Assembly: GCF_019145375.1 (NCBI RefSeq)
Contig: NZ_JAHSTX010000001.1
Span: forward strand, 4,303,501-4,367,500
Direction: 5' to 3'
From: Pseudomonas triticicola
Lineage (GTDB): Bacteria > Pseudomonadota > Gammaproteobacteria > Pseudomonadales > Pseudomonadaceae
DNA length: 64,000 bases
The notes beneath the pieces are model-generated. The model was not told the origin of the DNA, did not search any database, and saw only the letters and a program-made list of their open reading frames with translations. This document shows positions 45,776 to 55,749 of the stretch, piece by piece; within the stretch, counting starts at the first letter, position 1; each line of letters starts with the position of its first letter. A program made the position numbers and the translations under genes.

Positions 45776-46132
45776 ATGGAAAAGAAACTTGCCGATCCGC
45801 CACTCAGCCTTACCTCAAGCAAGCGGTTCACCGAGGATTTGCTCAAGGATCGCTCTGCACTGTGCCGCGCCGTCGACTCACATCTGGCCGGCAATCAGGT
45901 CACGTTGGCTGGACAGAAACGCGTCTACAGCATCAGCGAAGATGTGACGCTGGAGGACGCCCAACTGTATGTTGCCGATCTGCTGCGCTGCGCTTCGGTG
46001 ACCGTCCATCAATGCGGTGACCAGCTCGGGGGCGCGGATCGGGCCATGGTGTTCTCGGTCTGGCATCTGCTGGAAATGGCCAAAGCGATGATGGACCGCT
46101 CGATCGATTGTCTGGGAGCCAAGCAGCACTGA
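45776..46132 (+). CDS. DUF6124/DUF3077-like small protein
   Basis: 118 residues, ATG preceded by AGGAG. It resembles the small Pseudomonas proteins of the DUF6124 type: N-terminal KKLADPPLSLTSSKRF, then VYSISEDVTLEDAQLYVADLLRCASVTVHQ and SVWHLLEMAKAMMDRSID. Mostly helical, cytoplasmic, function unknown. Many paralogues are usual in this genus. A strong terminator follows. Confidence 0.65.
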   Translation: MEKKLADPPLSLTSSKRFTEDLLKDRSALCRAVDSHLAGNQVTLAGQKRVYSISEDVTLEDAQLYVADLLRCASVTVHQCGDQLGGADRAMVFSVWHLLEMAKAMMDRSIDCLGAKQH

Positions 46133-46146
46133 AACCTGGCACCCAT

Positions 46147-46185
46147 CGCCGCCTGCACTGGCCCCAGCGCAGGCGGCGTTTTTTT
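46147..46185 (+). terminator. Rho-independent terminator
   Basis: CGCCGCCTGC (46147-46156) and GCAGGCGGCG (46169-46178) form a 10-base stem followed by seven T residues; downstream of the DUF6124-like gene. Confidence 0.93.
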
Positions 46186-46237
46186 GCCGGTGAAAAAGCT
46201 TATAGTCCGCCCTCACACCGCCAATACAGCGCCGATC

Positions 46238-46864
46238 ATGAAGCAAACCCCCAGCGACCTCGAACAGATCACCGCCACTACCCTTGGTCACTACAACTCG
46301 GTGGCCGAGGATTTCCGTGAAGGCACGCGCGACCACGATGTCAGCCAGAACATCGAGGCCTTGCTGCGCCACATTCAGGCTGAGTCGCCGTTGACAATTC
46401 TCGATTTCGGCTGCGGTCCGGGCCGGGATTTGCAAACCTTCACGCGCATGGGCCACGTCGCGATCGGCCTCGATGGCTCGCAGGAATTCGCGCGCATGGC
46501 ACGTGAGGACAGCGGTTGCGAAGTCTGGCAGCAGGACTTTCTCAAGCTTGATCTGCCGGCCGAGCGCTTCGACGGCATTTTCGCCAATGCCGTGCTGTTT
46601 CATGTGCCGTTGCAGGTGTTGCCGCAAGTGCTACGGCAATTGCACGACACCTTGAAACCGGGTGGCGTGCTGTTCAGCTCCAATCCGCGCGGGGACAACC
46701 GGGAAGGCTGGAACGGCCCGCGCTACGGCTCTTATCACGATCTGGAAGCCTGGCGCGGGTTGCTGACGGCGGCGGGTTTTGTCGAGCTTGAGCATTACTA
46801 TCGCCCCGCCGGGTTGCCGCGTGAGCAGCAGCCGTGGCTGGCGAGCGTATGGCGCAAACTCTGA
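46238..46864 (+). CDS. Class I SAM-dependent methyltransferase
   Basis: 208 residues from MKQTPSDLEQITATTLGHYN. The SAM motif I is LTILDFGCGPGRDLQTF (about 49-65), with the acidic motif II at IGLDGS and motif IV near FDGIFANAVLFHVP. The target cannot be inferred. An earlier in-frame ATG at 46184 overlaps the terminator and is unlikely. Confidence 0.85.
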   Translation: MKQTPSDLEQITATTLGHYNSVAEDFREGTRDHDVSQNIEALLRHIQAESPLTILDFGCGPGRDLQTFTRMGHVAIGLDGSQEFARMAREDSGCEVWQQDFLKLDLPAERFDGIFANAVLFHVPLQVLPQVLRQLHDTLKPGGVLFSSNPRGDNREGWNGPRYGSYHDLEAWRGLLTAAGFVELEHYYRPAGLPREQQPWLASVWRKL

Positions 46865-46865
46865 G

Positions 46866-49118
46866 TCAGGGCGCCGCCTGGACCTGATACTGGCTGTCGC
46901 TGCCGTCCGCTAACAGCGCAATCAGGCTGTGTCCCGGTAACGTCCGGCCCTGCCAATTGCGGGGAGCGGCGGCGAAATTTGCCAGCAGTCGCGTGCCGTC
47001 GGCAAACGTCGTCTGTTGGACCAGGCGATCCTCGCTCAACCAGTCAAAAGCCGTCAGCGCTTGCGTCGCCAGACGTTCGTGCAGCGGACGAAAGAATTGG
47101 TTCTGACGCACGATCAACGGCAAGCGCTGATCAAGGCTGGCCACACTCAGGTGGTACAGCGGCGGTACGTTGTAGAGCAACTGGGTGAGCTCGTTTTCCA
47201 CCCGCACGTCGCTCAATTTCAGGTTATCGAACAACCAGTGATGACTGGTGATGACAGAGCCGTGGAATACCGCCTGATACAGCGGTAAACGGCTGGCGGG
47301 AGCGAAATGCACGCGTCGGTAGTCAGCCTTCAATCGGGTCGGTTTGAAGAACACCCCAGGCTGCTCCGGTGGGTACCATTGGCCGACGAAAAAGTCCGCG
47401 GTGTCCGGCTGATGCATGTCGCGATCGCCCCAACCGATCACTGGCGTCTGCATGCCATGGGCGAACAGGACTCCCTGGGCGGTGGCGGCATTGCCATCCT
47501 CGGAGCCGCTCGCCAGTTGCATCACCTCGTTGATCCAGCGTGATGCAGCGATGTTACCCACGGCATTCTGCGCCTGGGTCATCGGCGCGCCGGGACGATA
47601 ACTGTCGAAGAGCATGCCAGCGGCATAAGCATCGAGAAACCAGCTGTTGAAGCCGGTGACCTTCTGGATTGTATCGATGCGCCGCTCAAGCAACGGTCGT
47701 ACACATCGCGGATCGGTATAGTGACCGGACTGCTGAAACCCGCTTTTCAGCGCACCGTTTTCCTCCACGATCGCACACTCGGTATTGGCCTGATCGCCGA
47801 GGTGCGCGGTGGTCCAGTCCGGATTTTCGTCCTCGCGCAACGCGGTTTCGTATGAGTCATAGGGGGCAATCAAATATCCCGCAGAGACGGCGGCGCGCAC
47901 CGCCTCCGGATGCCAGAGTCCACCTTCCCAGCCCTCGCCGAGCCCAAGCCATAAACGCGAAAGTCCAGCGCTCTGCAATCGTTCAATGCTTCGCCGCGAC
48001 AAGGTGCGCCCCCAGCGCGAAGGATCAGGCGCCAGCGTACCCTTCAGAACATCGGCCAACTGCTCGCGCACCTCAGCGTACCCGTTGACCAGCGCCTGCA
48101 TGTCCGGCATCGCACGCGCCTGCCAGGTTTTGCGCGCCTGAACGTTCAGCGCGCGATTGAGACTGCGCAGCATCACAGTCTGTTGATAGCGATTGAGTAC
48201 GGTCTCGCTGGCGAGCAACCGCAGCGCTTCAGCATCCATTGCTGCCCGAAGTTCACTGACCAGCACACCCGAGCCGCGCAACCGGGCAATCAGCAGCGGC
48301 CAGTTGCGCACATCGTCAGGGCCGAGCAGGTCGTTGCCCCATAGATAGACATGCGCGGCACCGATCAGCTTGGCGGCTTGCGGGGTCTTGATCAGCTTGT
48401 TCGCCAAGGTTTCATATTGATCGCTTTCAATGAGCCACTGCTTGTAGCGCTTGGCCCCGGCCAAGGGGTCGACATCGCCGAGAAACAGGCTGAAGGTCAG
48501 CGGTTTTGAGGGTTCAAGCGATGTGAATCGATGCCGGGCCGACAGCCCCAGTGCATCACCATTGGTCTTGAAGCGCAGTTGATTGTTGTAAGGATTGGTC
48601 AGCAGCCAGTGCAGGCTGAAATTCTCGTACTCCATCCCCCAAAGCGGCAGGCTCAAGTCCTGGGTGGTATCGAGCGCGCCCTGCGCGAGCAGGAACTTCT
48701 GCCACACCCGGTCACCGCGCGGCACGTAGCGCCCTTCGGCAAGCGGCCAGATCAGCGCCTGGCCCATTGCACTGGCGGGCTGATGAATAAACTCGATCTG
48801 CGAGGGCGAGCTAGCCGTAATCGAAAACGTCAGGTCACGCTGATTCAGGTCAACACTGAGCAACCAGCGCCCATCGTCCCATTGCCAATCGATGCGATTG
48901 CCGCGCCTGACCATGTCGCTGACCTTGTGGCGCAGCACACCGGCCGAGGCCTGCACCGGCGCAGCGCCGGCGGGTTCGACACGCACCGCCAGCGTCGCAA
49001 GGTCAACCTGCACCCGCCACAGCTGGTTTTCCAGCAGCACTTCGGCCAGTACTGCCGGCGACAGGCTCAAGCCAGCGAGCAGTAACCATCCGCGTAACCA
49101 GCCGGAAACAGTCGACAT
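46866..49118 (-). CDS. Secreted glycoside-hydrolase-like protein
   Basis: 750 residues. Signal peptide to about residue 25 (SLSPAVLA). The N-terminal part to about 230 is a beta-sandwich-like region; a TIM-barrel-like part follows (AHVYLWGNDLL, LSRLWLGLGEGWEGGLWHPEAV, FNSWFLDAYAAGMLFDSYRPG). The order resembles GH101/DUF5696-type glycosidases, but I cannot place it firmly. FLDAYAAG is a candidate catalytic strand. It probably acts in the periplasm or outside on a polysaccharide. Converges on the methyltransferase gene with a one-base gap. Confidence 0.5.
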   Translation of the reverse strand: MSTVSGWLRGWLLLAGLSLSPAVLAEVLLENQLWRVQVDLATLAVRVEPAGAAPVQASAGVLRHKVSDMVRRGNRIDWQWDDGRWLLSVDLNQRDLTFSITASSPSQIEFIHQPASAMGQALIWPLAEGRYVPRGDRVWQKFLLAQGALDTTQDLSLPLWGMEYENFSLHWLLTNPYNNQLRFKTNGDALGLSARHRFTSLEPSKPLTFSLFLGDVDPLAGAKRYKQWLIESDQYETLANKLIKTPQAAKLIGAAHVYLWGNDLLGPDDVRNWPLLIARLRGSGVLVSELRAAMDAEALRLLASETVLNRYQQTVMLRSLNRALNVQARKTWQARAMPDMQALVNGYAEVREQLADVLKGTLAPDPSRWGRTLSRRSIERLQSAGLSRLWLGLGEGWEGGLWHPEAVRAAVSAGYLIAPYDSYETALREDENPDWTTAHLGDQANTECAIVEENGALKSGFQQSGHYTDPRCVRPLLERRIDTIQKVTGFNSWFLDAYAAGMLFDSYRPGAPMTQAQNAVGNIAASRWINEVMQLASGSEDGNAATAQGVLFAHGMQTPVIGWGDRDMHQPDTADFFVGQWYPPEQPGVFFKPTRLKADYRRVHFAPASRLPLYQAVFHGSVITSHHWLFDNLKLSDVRVENELTQLLYNVPPLYHLSVASLDQRLPLIVRQNQFFRPLHERLATQALTAFDWLSEDRLVQQTTFADGTRLLANFAAAPRNWQGRTLPGHSLIALLADGSDSQYQVQAAP

Positions 49119-49207
49119 GGCACGTCCCTCCTCGAATGAAGAAGGGACGTTAGCGCAGTCCGCTCAACCTGTAAGTCAGACCTTTCCCAAAGATCGCAGG
49201 CGCTAGC

Positions 49208-52200
49208 TCACTGCGCCGGCTTCTCATCCTTCTGCGGCTCGCGAATCTTGTACCAGGCCACATACAGCGCCGGCAGAAACAGCAGCGTCAGCAGGGTCGC
49301 CACGACGATCCCGCCAATCATCGCGTAGGCCATCGGCCCCCAGAACACTTCGCGGGCGATCGGGATCATGCCCATGCTCGCTGCCGCTGCGGTCAGCAGG
49401 ATCGGCCGGCGCCGGTGTTCGGTGGCTTCGACCACCGCATCCCACGGCGCATAGCCTTTCTGCTCGAACTCATCGATCTGCGTCACCAGAATCACCGAGT
49501 TGCGGATGATGATGCCGATCAGCGCGAGGATCCCGAGGATCGCCACAAAGCCCATCGGCGTGCCGGTCGGCACCAGCGCCAGCACCACACCAATCAACCC
49601 GAGCGGCGCGACACTGGCGACCAGGAACATCTTCTGCACGCTGTGCAACTGGATCATCAGGAACGTCGCCATGAGGAACAGCATCAGCGGCAGCACCTTG
49701 GCAATCGGCCCCTGGGCCTTGCCGCTTTCCTCGACCGTACCGCCGGTGGCGACCTTGTAGCCGACCGGCAGCTTCGAGGCAAAAGCGTCGATCGACGGCT
49801 TGAGCAATTTCACCAGATCGGTCGGCTGAATCTCGTCGCGCACCGAGGCCTTGATGGTGATGGTCGGCAAGCGGTCACGACGCCAGACCAGCGGCTGCTC
49901 CAGTTCATAGCGCACGGTGGCGAACGCCAGCAGCGGAATCGAGGTGCCGCTGGGCGTGACGATCTGCAGGTTTTGCAGGGTTTCCGGGGTACCGCGTTCG
50001 GAATCCACCGCGCGACCGACCACGTTGATCAGGTAGATGTCGTCATCGACCTGGGTCAACGGCGAGCCGCTGACGATGCTGTTCATCAGGTTGGCCACGT
50101 CCTCGGACGACAGCCCGAGCTGCCGCGCCTTGTCCTGAGCGATGTCGATGCGCAGGACTTTGCCCGGCTCGTTCCAGTCGTAAATAATCTCGCCGATATG
50201 CGGGTTCTTGTCCAGTTCGGTGGCCAGGTCGATGGCGTGTTTGCGCACCTGATCGACATCTTTGCCGCTGACTCGATACTGAATCGGACGCCCCACCGGC
50301 GGGCCCATTTCCAGGGCCTGCACGTAACTGCCGATGCCGACGAAGTCCTTGTGCAGGCGCTCGCGCAAGCGCTGGCTGAGGGCCTCGCGGGCTTCGAAGT
50401 CCTTGCTGACGATCACCAGCTGCGCGTAGTACGGGTTCTGCAATTGCTGATCCAGCGGCAGGTAGAAACGAATCGCGCCCTGACCGATGTAAGTGCTCCA
50501 GCGCACGATGTCCGGGTCGCCCTTGAGCGTCGCTTCGAGCTTGTCCACCGCTTTGCGGGTTTCGTCGATCGAGGCGTTTTGCGGCAGGTTCAGGTCGACC
50601 AGAATTTCCGGGCGGTCGGAAGCGGGGAAGAACTGGTTCTGCACGAAACGCATGCAGAACACCGCCAGTACGAACAGCAGCACGGTGACGCCGATCGCCC
50701 ACCAGCGATTACGCATGGCCCACAACAGACCGCCATTGAACGCCCGGCCAACGCGACCCGGCTCGGCATCGTGAGCTTTCACTTTGTCGCTGAGGATGTG
50801 CACGCCGATCACCGGCGCGAAGAACACCGCCACCACCCACGAGACGATCATGGCCACGGCAATCACCGCGAACAGCGTGAAGGTATATTCACCCGCCGAA
50901 CTGGCATTGAGGCCAATGGGCACGAAACCGGCGACGGTCACCAGCGTACCGGTGAGCATCGGGAATGCGGTCGAGGTGTAGGCGAACGTCGCCGCCTGCT
51001 CCTTGCTCTCGCCCATTTCCAGGCGCGTGACCATCATCTCCACGGTGATCATCGCGTCGTCCACCAGCAGGCCGAGGGCGATGATCAGCGCGCCGAGGGA
51101 AATCCGCTGCATGGTGATGCCGCTGTATTCCATGAACACGAAGACCATCGCCAGCACCAGCGGAATCGAGCAGGCCACCACCAGACCGGCGCGCACGCCG
51201 AGGCTGATGAAGCTCACCACCAGCACGATGATGACCGCTTCGAACAGCGCGCTGGTGAAACCGCCAACGGCCTCTTCCACCACCACCGCCTGATCAGACA
51301 CCGTGTGCACACCGACGCCGACTGGCAAGTCAGCGGTGAGCTGGTCGATGCGCTCGTGCAGCGCCTTACCGAATTCCTGAACGTTGCCGCCCTTCTGCAT
51401 GGCGATCGCCAGGCCGATCGCCGGTTTGCCGTCGAAGCGGAATTCCGGCGTCGCCGGGTCGACGTAGCCACGGCTGATCTCGGCGATGTCGGCCAGACGA
51501 TAGAAGCGATCGTTGAGTTTGAGATTGACCTCGGCCAGATCCTTCTCCGACTCGAACTGGCCCGAGGTGCGCACGGAGATCCGCTCCGGCCCCGCCTCGA
51601 TCACCCCGGCCGGAGTCACTGCGTTCTGCGATTGCAGGCTCTGCACCACTTGGCGCTGGTCGATACCCAGTGCGGCGAGTTTGCGCGTGGAGAAGTTCAG
51701 GTAGATCGTTTCGTCCTGCTGGCCGACCATTTCGATCTTGCCCAGCCCCGGCACGCTGCGTATTTCGGCGCGCGCCTGTTCCACGTAATCGCGCAACTGA
51801 CGCATGGTCAGGCCATCGGCGGTGAAGGCGTAGACCGAGCCGTACACGTCACCGAACTCGTCGTTGAATCCCGGCCCCTGAATGCCCTGGGGAAACTGGC
51901 CGCGAATATCGTCGATCTTCTTGCGCACTTGGTACCAGATTTGCGGAATGTCCTCAGCGCTGGTGGTGTCGCGCAGGTACACGTACACCGTCGATTCGCC
52001 GGGGCGGGTGTAGCTTTTCACATAGTCGAGAGAATCGAGCTCTTCGAGTTTTTTCTCGATGCGGTCGGTGACCTGCTTGAGGGTTTCTTCCTGGGTCGCG
52101 CCGGGCCATTTGGTCTGGATCACCATGGTCTTGATGGTGAAGGACGGGTCTTCTTCGCGGCCGAGATTGAAGTACGAGAACACCCCCATCAGCAGCCCGA

Positions 52201-52270
52201 CGAACATCAGGTACCACACGAAAGACTGGTGCTTGAGGGCCCATTCGGAGAGGTTGAAAGAGCCTTTCAT
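49208..52270 (-). CDS. triC: RND efflux pump inner-membrane transporter, TriC-type
   Basis: 1020 residues with the 12-helix RND plan and two large periplasmic loops. Helix 4 carries the proton-relay Asp pair region ALIIALGLLVDDAMITVEMMV. The beginning SEWALKHQSFVWYLMFVGLLMGVFSYFNLGREEDPSFTIK is typical of the TriC/HAE subgroup. Two upstream membrane fusion genes overlap it, as in P. aeruginosa triABC, which exports triclosan with OpmH. Its ATG overlaps the preceding stop by four bases. Substrates are inferred. Confidence 0.88.
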   Translation of the reverse strand: MKGSFNLSEWALKHQSFVWYLMFVGLLMGVFSYFNLGREEDPSFTIKTMVIQTKWPGATQEETLKQVTDRIEKKLEELDSLDYVKSYTRPGESTVYVYLRDTTSAEDIPQIWYQVRKKIDDIRGQFPQGIQGPGFNDEFGDVYGSVYAFTADGLTMRQLRDYVEQARAEIRSVPGLGKIEMVGQQDETIYLNFSTRKLAALGIDQRQVVQSLQSQNAVTPAGVIEAGPERISVRTSGQFESEKDLAEVNLKLNDRFYRLADIAEISRGYVDPATPEFRFDGKPAIGLAIAMQKGGNVQEFGKALHERIDQLTADLPVGVGVHTVSDQAVVVEEAVGGFTSALFEAVIIVLVVSFISLGVRAGLVVACSIPLVLAMVFVFMEYSGITMQRISLGALIIALGLLVDDAMITVEMMVTRLEMGESKEQAATFAYTSTAFPMLTGTLVTVAGFVPIGLNASSAGEYTFTLFAVIAVAMIVSWVVAVFFAPVIGVHILSDKVKAHDAEPGRVGRAFNGGLLWAMRNRWWAIGVTVLLFVLAVFCMRFVQNQFFPASDRPEILVDLNLPQNASIDETRKAVDKLEATLKGDPDIVRWSTYIGQGAIRFYLPLDQQLQNPYYAQLVIVSKDFEAREALSQRLRERLHKDFVGIGSYVQALEMGPPVGRPIQYRVSGKDVDQVRKHAIDLATELDKNPHIGEIIYDWNEPGKVLRIDIAQDKARQLGLSSEDVANLMNSIVSGSPLTQVDDDIYLINVVGRAVDSERGTPETLQNLQIVTPSGTSIPLLAFATVRYELEQPLVWRRDRLPTITIKASVRDEIQPTDLVKLLKPSIDAFASKLPVGYKVATGGTVEESGKAQGPIAKVLPLMLFLMATFLMIQLHSVQKMFLVASVAPLGLIGVVLALVPTGTPMGFVAILGILALIGIIIRNSVILVTQIDEFEQKGYAPWDAVVEATEHRRRPILLTAAAASMGMIPIAREVFWGPMAYAMIGGIVVATLLTLLFLPALYVAWYKIREPQKDEKPAQ

Positions 52271-53331
52271 TGACTGTCCTCGTCAAGTTTTACCGATTGT
52301 CCGGGTTTGAGACTGTTGACGCCGGCGCTGACCACGCGCTCGCCATTCTGCACGCCACCGGCCAGCACCACACTGTTGTCGCCACGGCTGACTACGCTGA
52401 CGTCGCGCGGGTTGACGGTTTTGTTCTGCGTGTCGATCACCCAGATGCGGGTTTTGCCGTCGATTTCCTGCAACGCCGTCAGCGGCAGTTCGATGCGCGG
52501 TTTGATCGCAGAGCTGAGGGTCACGCTGATCGCGGTGCCGAGGCGGAAACCGTCCGGCGTTTCCGACAGGGTCAGGCGCGCGCGACGGGTGCGTGTGGCG
52601 CTTTGTGCCTGGGGTTCGATCTCGCGGATGATCGCCGTGGTGTTGATGCTCGGGTCGAGTTGCGCAGCAACCGAGAACACCACGTCGCTGGGCAACTGAT
52701 CGACCAGCGTATCAGGCAGGTCGATCACCGCTTCCTTGATGTCCGGTTGTGCCAGCGTCACCACTTGTTGCCCAGCGGTCACCACTTGCCCGGCTTCGGC
52801 GTTCCACGCGGTGACCACAGCTTTGTGATCGGAGCGCAGCTCGGTGTAGCTCAGTTGATCCTTGCTCTGGCTGACCGCCGCGCGTGCCTGATCAAGCGAG
52901 GCCTGAGTGGTTTTCAGATCGGTGTTGGCGACGTCCAGTTGCGCCTGCGCACCGACGCCGCGATCGAACAGCGCTTGCTGACGACGTGCATTGGCCTGGG
53001 CGTTGATCAGTTGCGCCTGGATTCTCGCCAGATCGCCCTGCGCCGAACGCAACTGGTTCTGCTGGTCGGACGGATCGAGGGTGGCAAGCAACGTGCCCTT
53101 CTGCACCTCGGCGCCGACATCGACGTTGCGACTGGCGATGCGTCCACCGACGCGGAAACCGGTGTTGCTCTCGTAACGCGCCTGAATGCTGCCGGCAAAG
53201 CGTCCGAGGCTTTCTTCGTTGAGCGCTTTGACCGTGACCGACAGCACCGGACGTACCGGTTCCGGCGGGGTTTCCTTTTCCGAGCAGGCGCCCAGCAGCA
53301 GCGCCATGCACAACAGGCCGAGGCGCTTCAT
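52267..53331 (-). CDS. triB: RND membrane fusion lipoprotein, TriB-type
   Basis: 354 residues. Lipoprotein signal with lipobox LLGAC (Cys16). HlyD-type hairpin and beta-barrel: GRIASRNVDVGAEVQKGTLLATLD, coiled coil DLARIQAQLINAQANARRQQAL, and QEIDGKTRIWVIDTQNKTVNPRDVSV. Bridges TriC to the outer-membrane channel. Overlaps triA and triC by four bases each. Confidence 0.86.
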   Translation of the reverse strand: MKRLGLLCMALLLGACSEKETPPEPVRPVLSVTVKALNEESLGRFAGSIQARYESNTGFRVGGRIASRNVDVGAEVQKGTLLATLDPSDQQNQLRSAQGDLARIQAQLINAQANARRQQALFDRGVGAQAQLDVANTDLKTTQASLDQARAAVSQSKDQLSYTELRSDHKAVVTAWNAEAGQVVTAGQQVVTLAQPDIKEAVIDLPDTLVDQLPSDVVFSVAAQLDPSINTTAIIREIEPQAQSATRTRRARLTLSETPDGFRLGTAISVTLSSAIKPRIELPLTALQEIDGKTRIWVIDTQNKTVNPRDVSVVSRGDNSVVLAGGVQNGERVVSAGVNSLKPGQSVKLDEDSQ

Positions 53332-54431
53332 GGCTGCGCTCCCGGTTGCAGATCCTTGTAGGTGTTTTCGGCAATCTCGACTTTCATGCCGGGGTGCAAC
53401 AGTTGCCCGCCGGCGACAATGACTTTCTCGCCGCCCTTGAGGCCTTCGCTGATGATCACTTTGCCGGTCAGGTAGCGACCGACCGTGACCGTGTGCAACT
53501 GCGCTTCACCCTTGTCATCGACCAGCCATACCGCCGGGTCGCTGATGTTTTTCGTCAGCGCCGACCAGGGCAGTTCCACCGCCGATTTGCCGGTGCCCTT
53601 GGCGGTGGCACTGACCACCGAACCGAGCTGCATGCCCGGCGGCAATTTGTCGAGGCTGACCTTGACCTGCACGGTGCCCGATTGCGCCGACACCGATGGC
53701 GTGATCTCACGCACGGTGCCGGTGATTTTGATTTCGGGATTGTCGAGCAGGCTGACCACGATCGAGCGATCGGACGGCCGCTCGGCCAGCAGCGATTCGT
53801 AGACATTGAACACCGCGTCGCGGTCGCCATCGCGGGCGAGGCTGAAAATCGGCGCGGTGGCCTGCACTACTTGGCCGACTTCGGCCTGGCGCTCGGTGAT
53901 CACCCCGGGTGCATCGGCGATCAGCGCGGTGTAGCTGAGCTGGTCCTTGGCGTTGGCCAGCTGCGCCTGCGCCGCGCTCAATGCGCTCTGGCTGCTGCGC
54001 AGCGCGGCTTGCGCCGAATCGTACTCGCTCTGGCTGGTGTAACCCTTGGGCAGGAGTTTTTGCTGACGCACGAAAGCGGCCGCCGCTTGCTTCACCCGGG
54101 CCTGTTCGGCGACGACTTGGGCTTGAGCGGAATCGACGTTGGTCTGCAGATCTTTCGGATCGAGTTTGGCCAGCACCTGTTTGGCGGTGACGCGGTCGCC
54201 GACATCGACCATGCGCTGGATGATTTTGCCACCGACGCGGAATGACAACTGGGTCTGCACACGCGCCTGCACATCACCGGTGAGGGTCACCGCGGCGGCG
54301 TAGTTGGCCGGTTCGACCTCTTGCACAAAGACCCGTGGCAAATATTCCTGAGCTGGTTTCTTGTCGCCGCATGCGGTGAGCAACGCCATGGCGCTCACGG
54401 CCATCAGCACTTTCAATCCGGGACCCGCCAT
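53328..54431 (-). CDS. triA: RND membrane fusion lipoprotein, TriA-type
   Basis: 367 residues from the ATG at 54429-54431, with AAGGAG nearby; a GTG two codons earlier also fits. Lipobox LLTAC. HlyD-type motifs VGGKIIQRMVDVGDRVTAKQVLAKLDP and coiled coil QAALRSSQSALSAAQAQLANAKDQL. First gene of triABC. Having two fusion proteins distinguishes this pump from MexAB-type systems. Confidence 0.86.
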   Translation of the reverse strand: MAGPGLKVLMAVSAMALLTACGDKKPAQEYLPRVFVQEVEPANYAAAVTLTGDVQARVQTQLSFRVGGKIIQRMVDVGDRVTAKQVLAKLDPKDLQTNVDSAQAQVVAEQARVKQAAAAFVRQQKLLPKGYTSQSEYDSAQAALRSSQSALSAAQAQLANAKDQLSYTALIADAPGVITERQAEVGQVVQATAPIFSLARDGDRDAVFNVYESLLAERPSDRSIVVSLLDNPEIKITGTVREITPSVSAQSGTVQVKVSLDKLPPGMQLGSVVSATAKGTGKSAVELPWSALTKNISDPAVWLVDDKGEAQLHTVTVGRYLTGKVIISEGLKGGEKVIVAGGQLLHPGMKVEIAENTYKDLQPGAQP

Positions 54432-54577
54432 GCACACTCCTTGGCCTTAAATGCTGCTGTCGAGACGATACGACTTCAGAGCTTAGAACAGGGTTCCACG
54501 GTTGCGGGCGCCAACACCAGATTTATCTCATTAAAGGTATGCTGCCCGCGTATCGCAGTAACCCGGAGAAGGATTTC

Positions 54578-55738
54578 ATGCTCAACACCCTGGCCGTGGC
54601 CAATTACCGCTCGATCAACAAACTGGTGATTCCGCTCGGGCGCCTGAACCTGATTACCGGGCCCAACGGCAGCGGCAAGTCCAACCTCTACCGCGCCTTG
54701 CGCCTGCTGGCGGAAACCGCACAGGGCGGCGTGGTCAATGCGCTGGCGCGTGAAGGCGGGCTGGACTCGACGTTCTGGGCCGGACCGGAAACCATCAGTC
54801 GACGCATGCGCAACGGTGAAGTGGCCATCGAGCCGACGGTGCGCCACGGCGCCAAGCGCTTGCGACTGGGATTCGCCGGCGAGGATTTCAGCTACGCCAT
54901 CGGCCTGGGCCTGCCGGAGCCGAGCACTTCGTGCTTTGCCCTCGACCCGGAGATCAAGCGTGAGTGCATCTGGGCCGGCCCGGTGTTTCGCCCGGCGAGC
55001 CTGCTGGTCGATCGCAACGGTCCGATGATCCGCGCCCGCGAAGGTCGCGCCTGGGATGTGCTGGCGCAACACACGCCGAATTTCGACAGCCTGTTCGATC
55101 AGGTCGGCAATCTGCGCAGCTCGCCGGAAGTGTTCCAGATGCGCGAATTCATCCGCCGCTGGCGCTTTTATGATCACTTTCGCAGCGATGCCGACGCCCC
55201 GGTGCGGCAGCCGCAACTGGGCACGCGCACGCCGGTGCTGCATCACGACGGTCGCGATCTGGCGGCAGCCTTGCAGACAATCATCGAGATTGGCGATCCG
55301 CAGGCGTTAACAGCGGCGATCAGCGATGCGTTTCCCGGCGCGCGGCTGAACATCGCGCCGTTAGCCGGTGGACGCTTCGCTATCGAGTTTTATCAGGAAG
55401 GCTTGTTGCGACCGCTGTCAGCGGCGGAGCTGTCGGACGGCACCTTGCGTTATCTGCTGCTGGTTGCGGCATTGCTGACTCCGCGGCCGCCATCGCTGAT
55501 GGTGCTCAACGAACCGGAAACCAGCCTGCACCCAGACCTGCTGCCGGCCCTGGCGCGCTTGATCATTCGCGCTTCGGAGCAGTCTCAGGTGTGGGTGGTG
55601 TCACATGCGCGGCGATTGATCTCGGCGTTGCAGCAAGACCCGGAATGCAATTGCATCGTGCTGGAGAAGACGCTGGGGCAGACCGGGATTGTCGGGCAGC
55701 GGGTGCTGGATGAGCCGGCGTGGCATTGGCCGGATTGA
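54578..55738 (+). CDS. Orphan AAA ATPase of the SMC/RecF-like type
   Basis: 386 residues with GGAGAAGG before the ATG. Walker A LITGPNGSGKSNLYRALRLLAE (25-46), family start VANYRSINKLVIPLGRLN, signature region PLSAAELSDGTLRYLLLVAALL, and Walker B LMVLNEPETSLHPDLLPALA with D-loop and switch His in VWVVSHARRLI. It resembles the AAA_21 ATPases found in OLD-type and other defence or repair systems, but no TOPRIM or nuclease gene is next to it. Divergent from triABC. Role unknown. Confidence 0.8.
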   Translation: MLNTLAVANYRSINKLVIPLGRLNLITGPNGSGKSNLYRALRLLAETAQGGVVNALAREGGLDSTFWAGPETISRRMRNGEVAIEPTVRHGAKRLRLGFAGEDFSYAIGLGLPEPSTSCFALDPEIKRECIWAGPVFRPASLLVDRNGPMIRAREGRAWDVLAQHTPNFDSLFDQVGNLRSSPEVFQMREFIRRWRFYDHFRSDADAPVRQPQLGTRTPVLHHDGRDLAAALQTIIEIGDPQALTAAISDAFPGARLNIAPLAGGRFAIEFYQEGLLRPLSAAELSDGTLRYLLLVAALLTPRPPSLMVLNEPETSLHPDLLPALARLIIRASEQSQVWVVSHARRLISALQQDPECNCIVLEKTLGQTGIVGQRVLDEPAWHWPD

Positions 55739-55749
55739 GGGTGCCAGCG

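Noticed and set aside
45621..45947. 108-codon frame overlapping the DUF6124-like gene
   Set aside because: It lacks a ribosome site and is out of frame with the well-supported small gene at 45776.
49415..52273. Very long open frame on the plus strand opposite triC
   Set aside because: It is the antisense shadow of a high-GC RND gene; composition is His/Arg/Gln-rich and no domain is seen.
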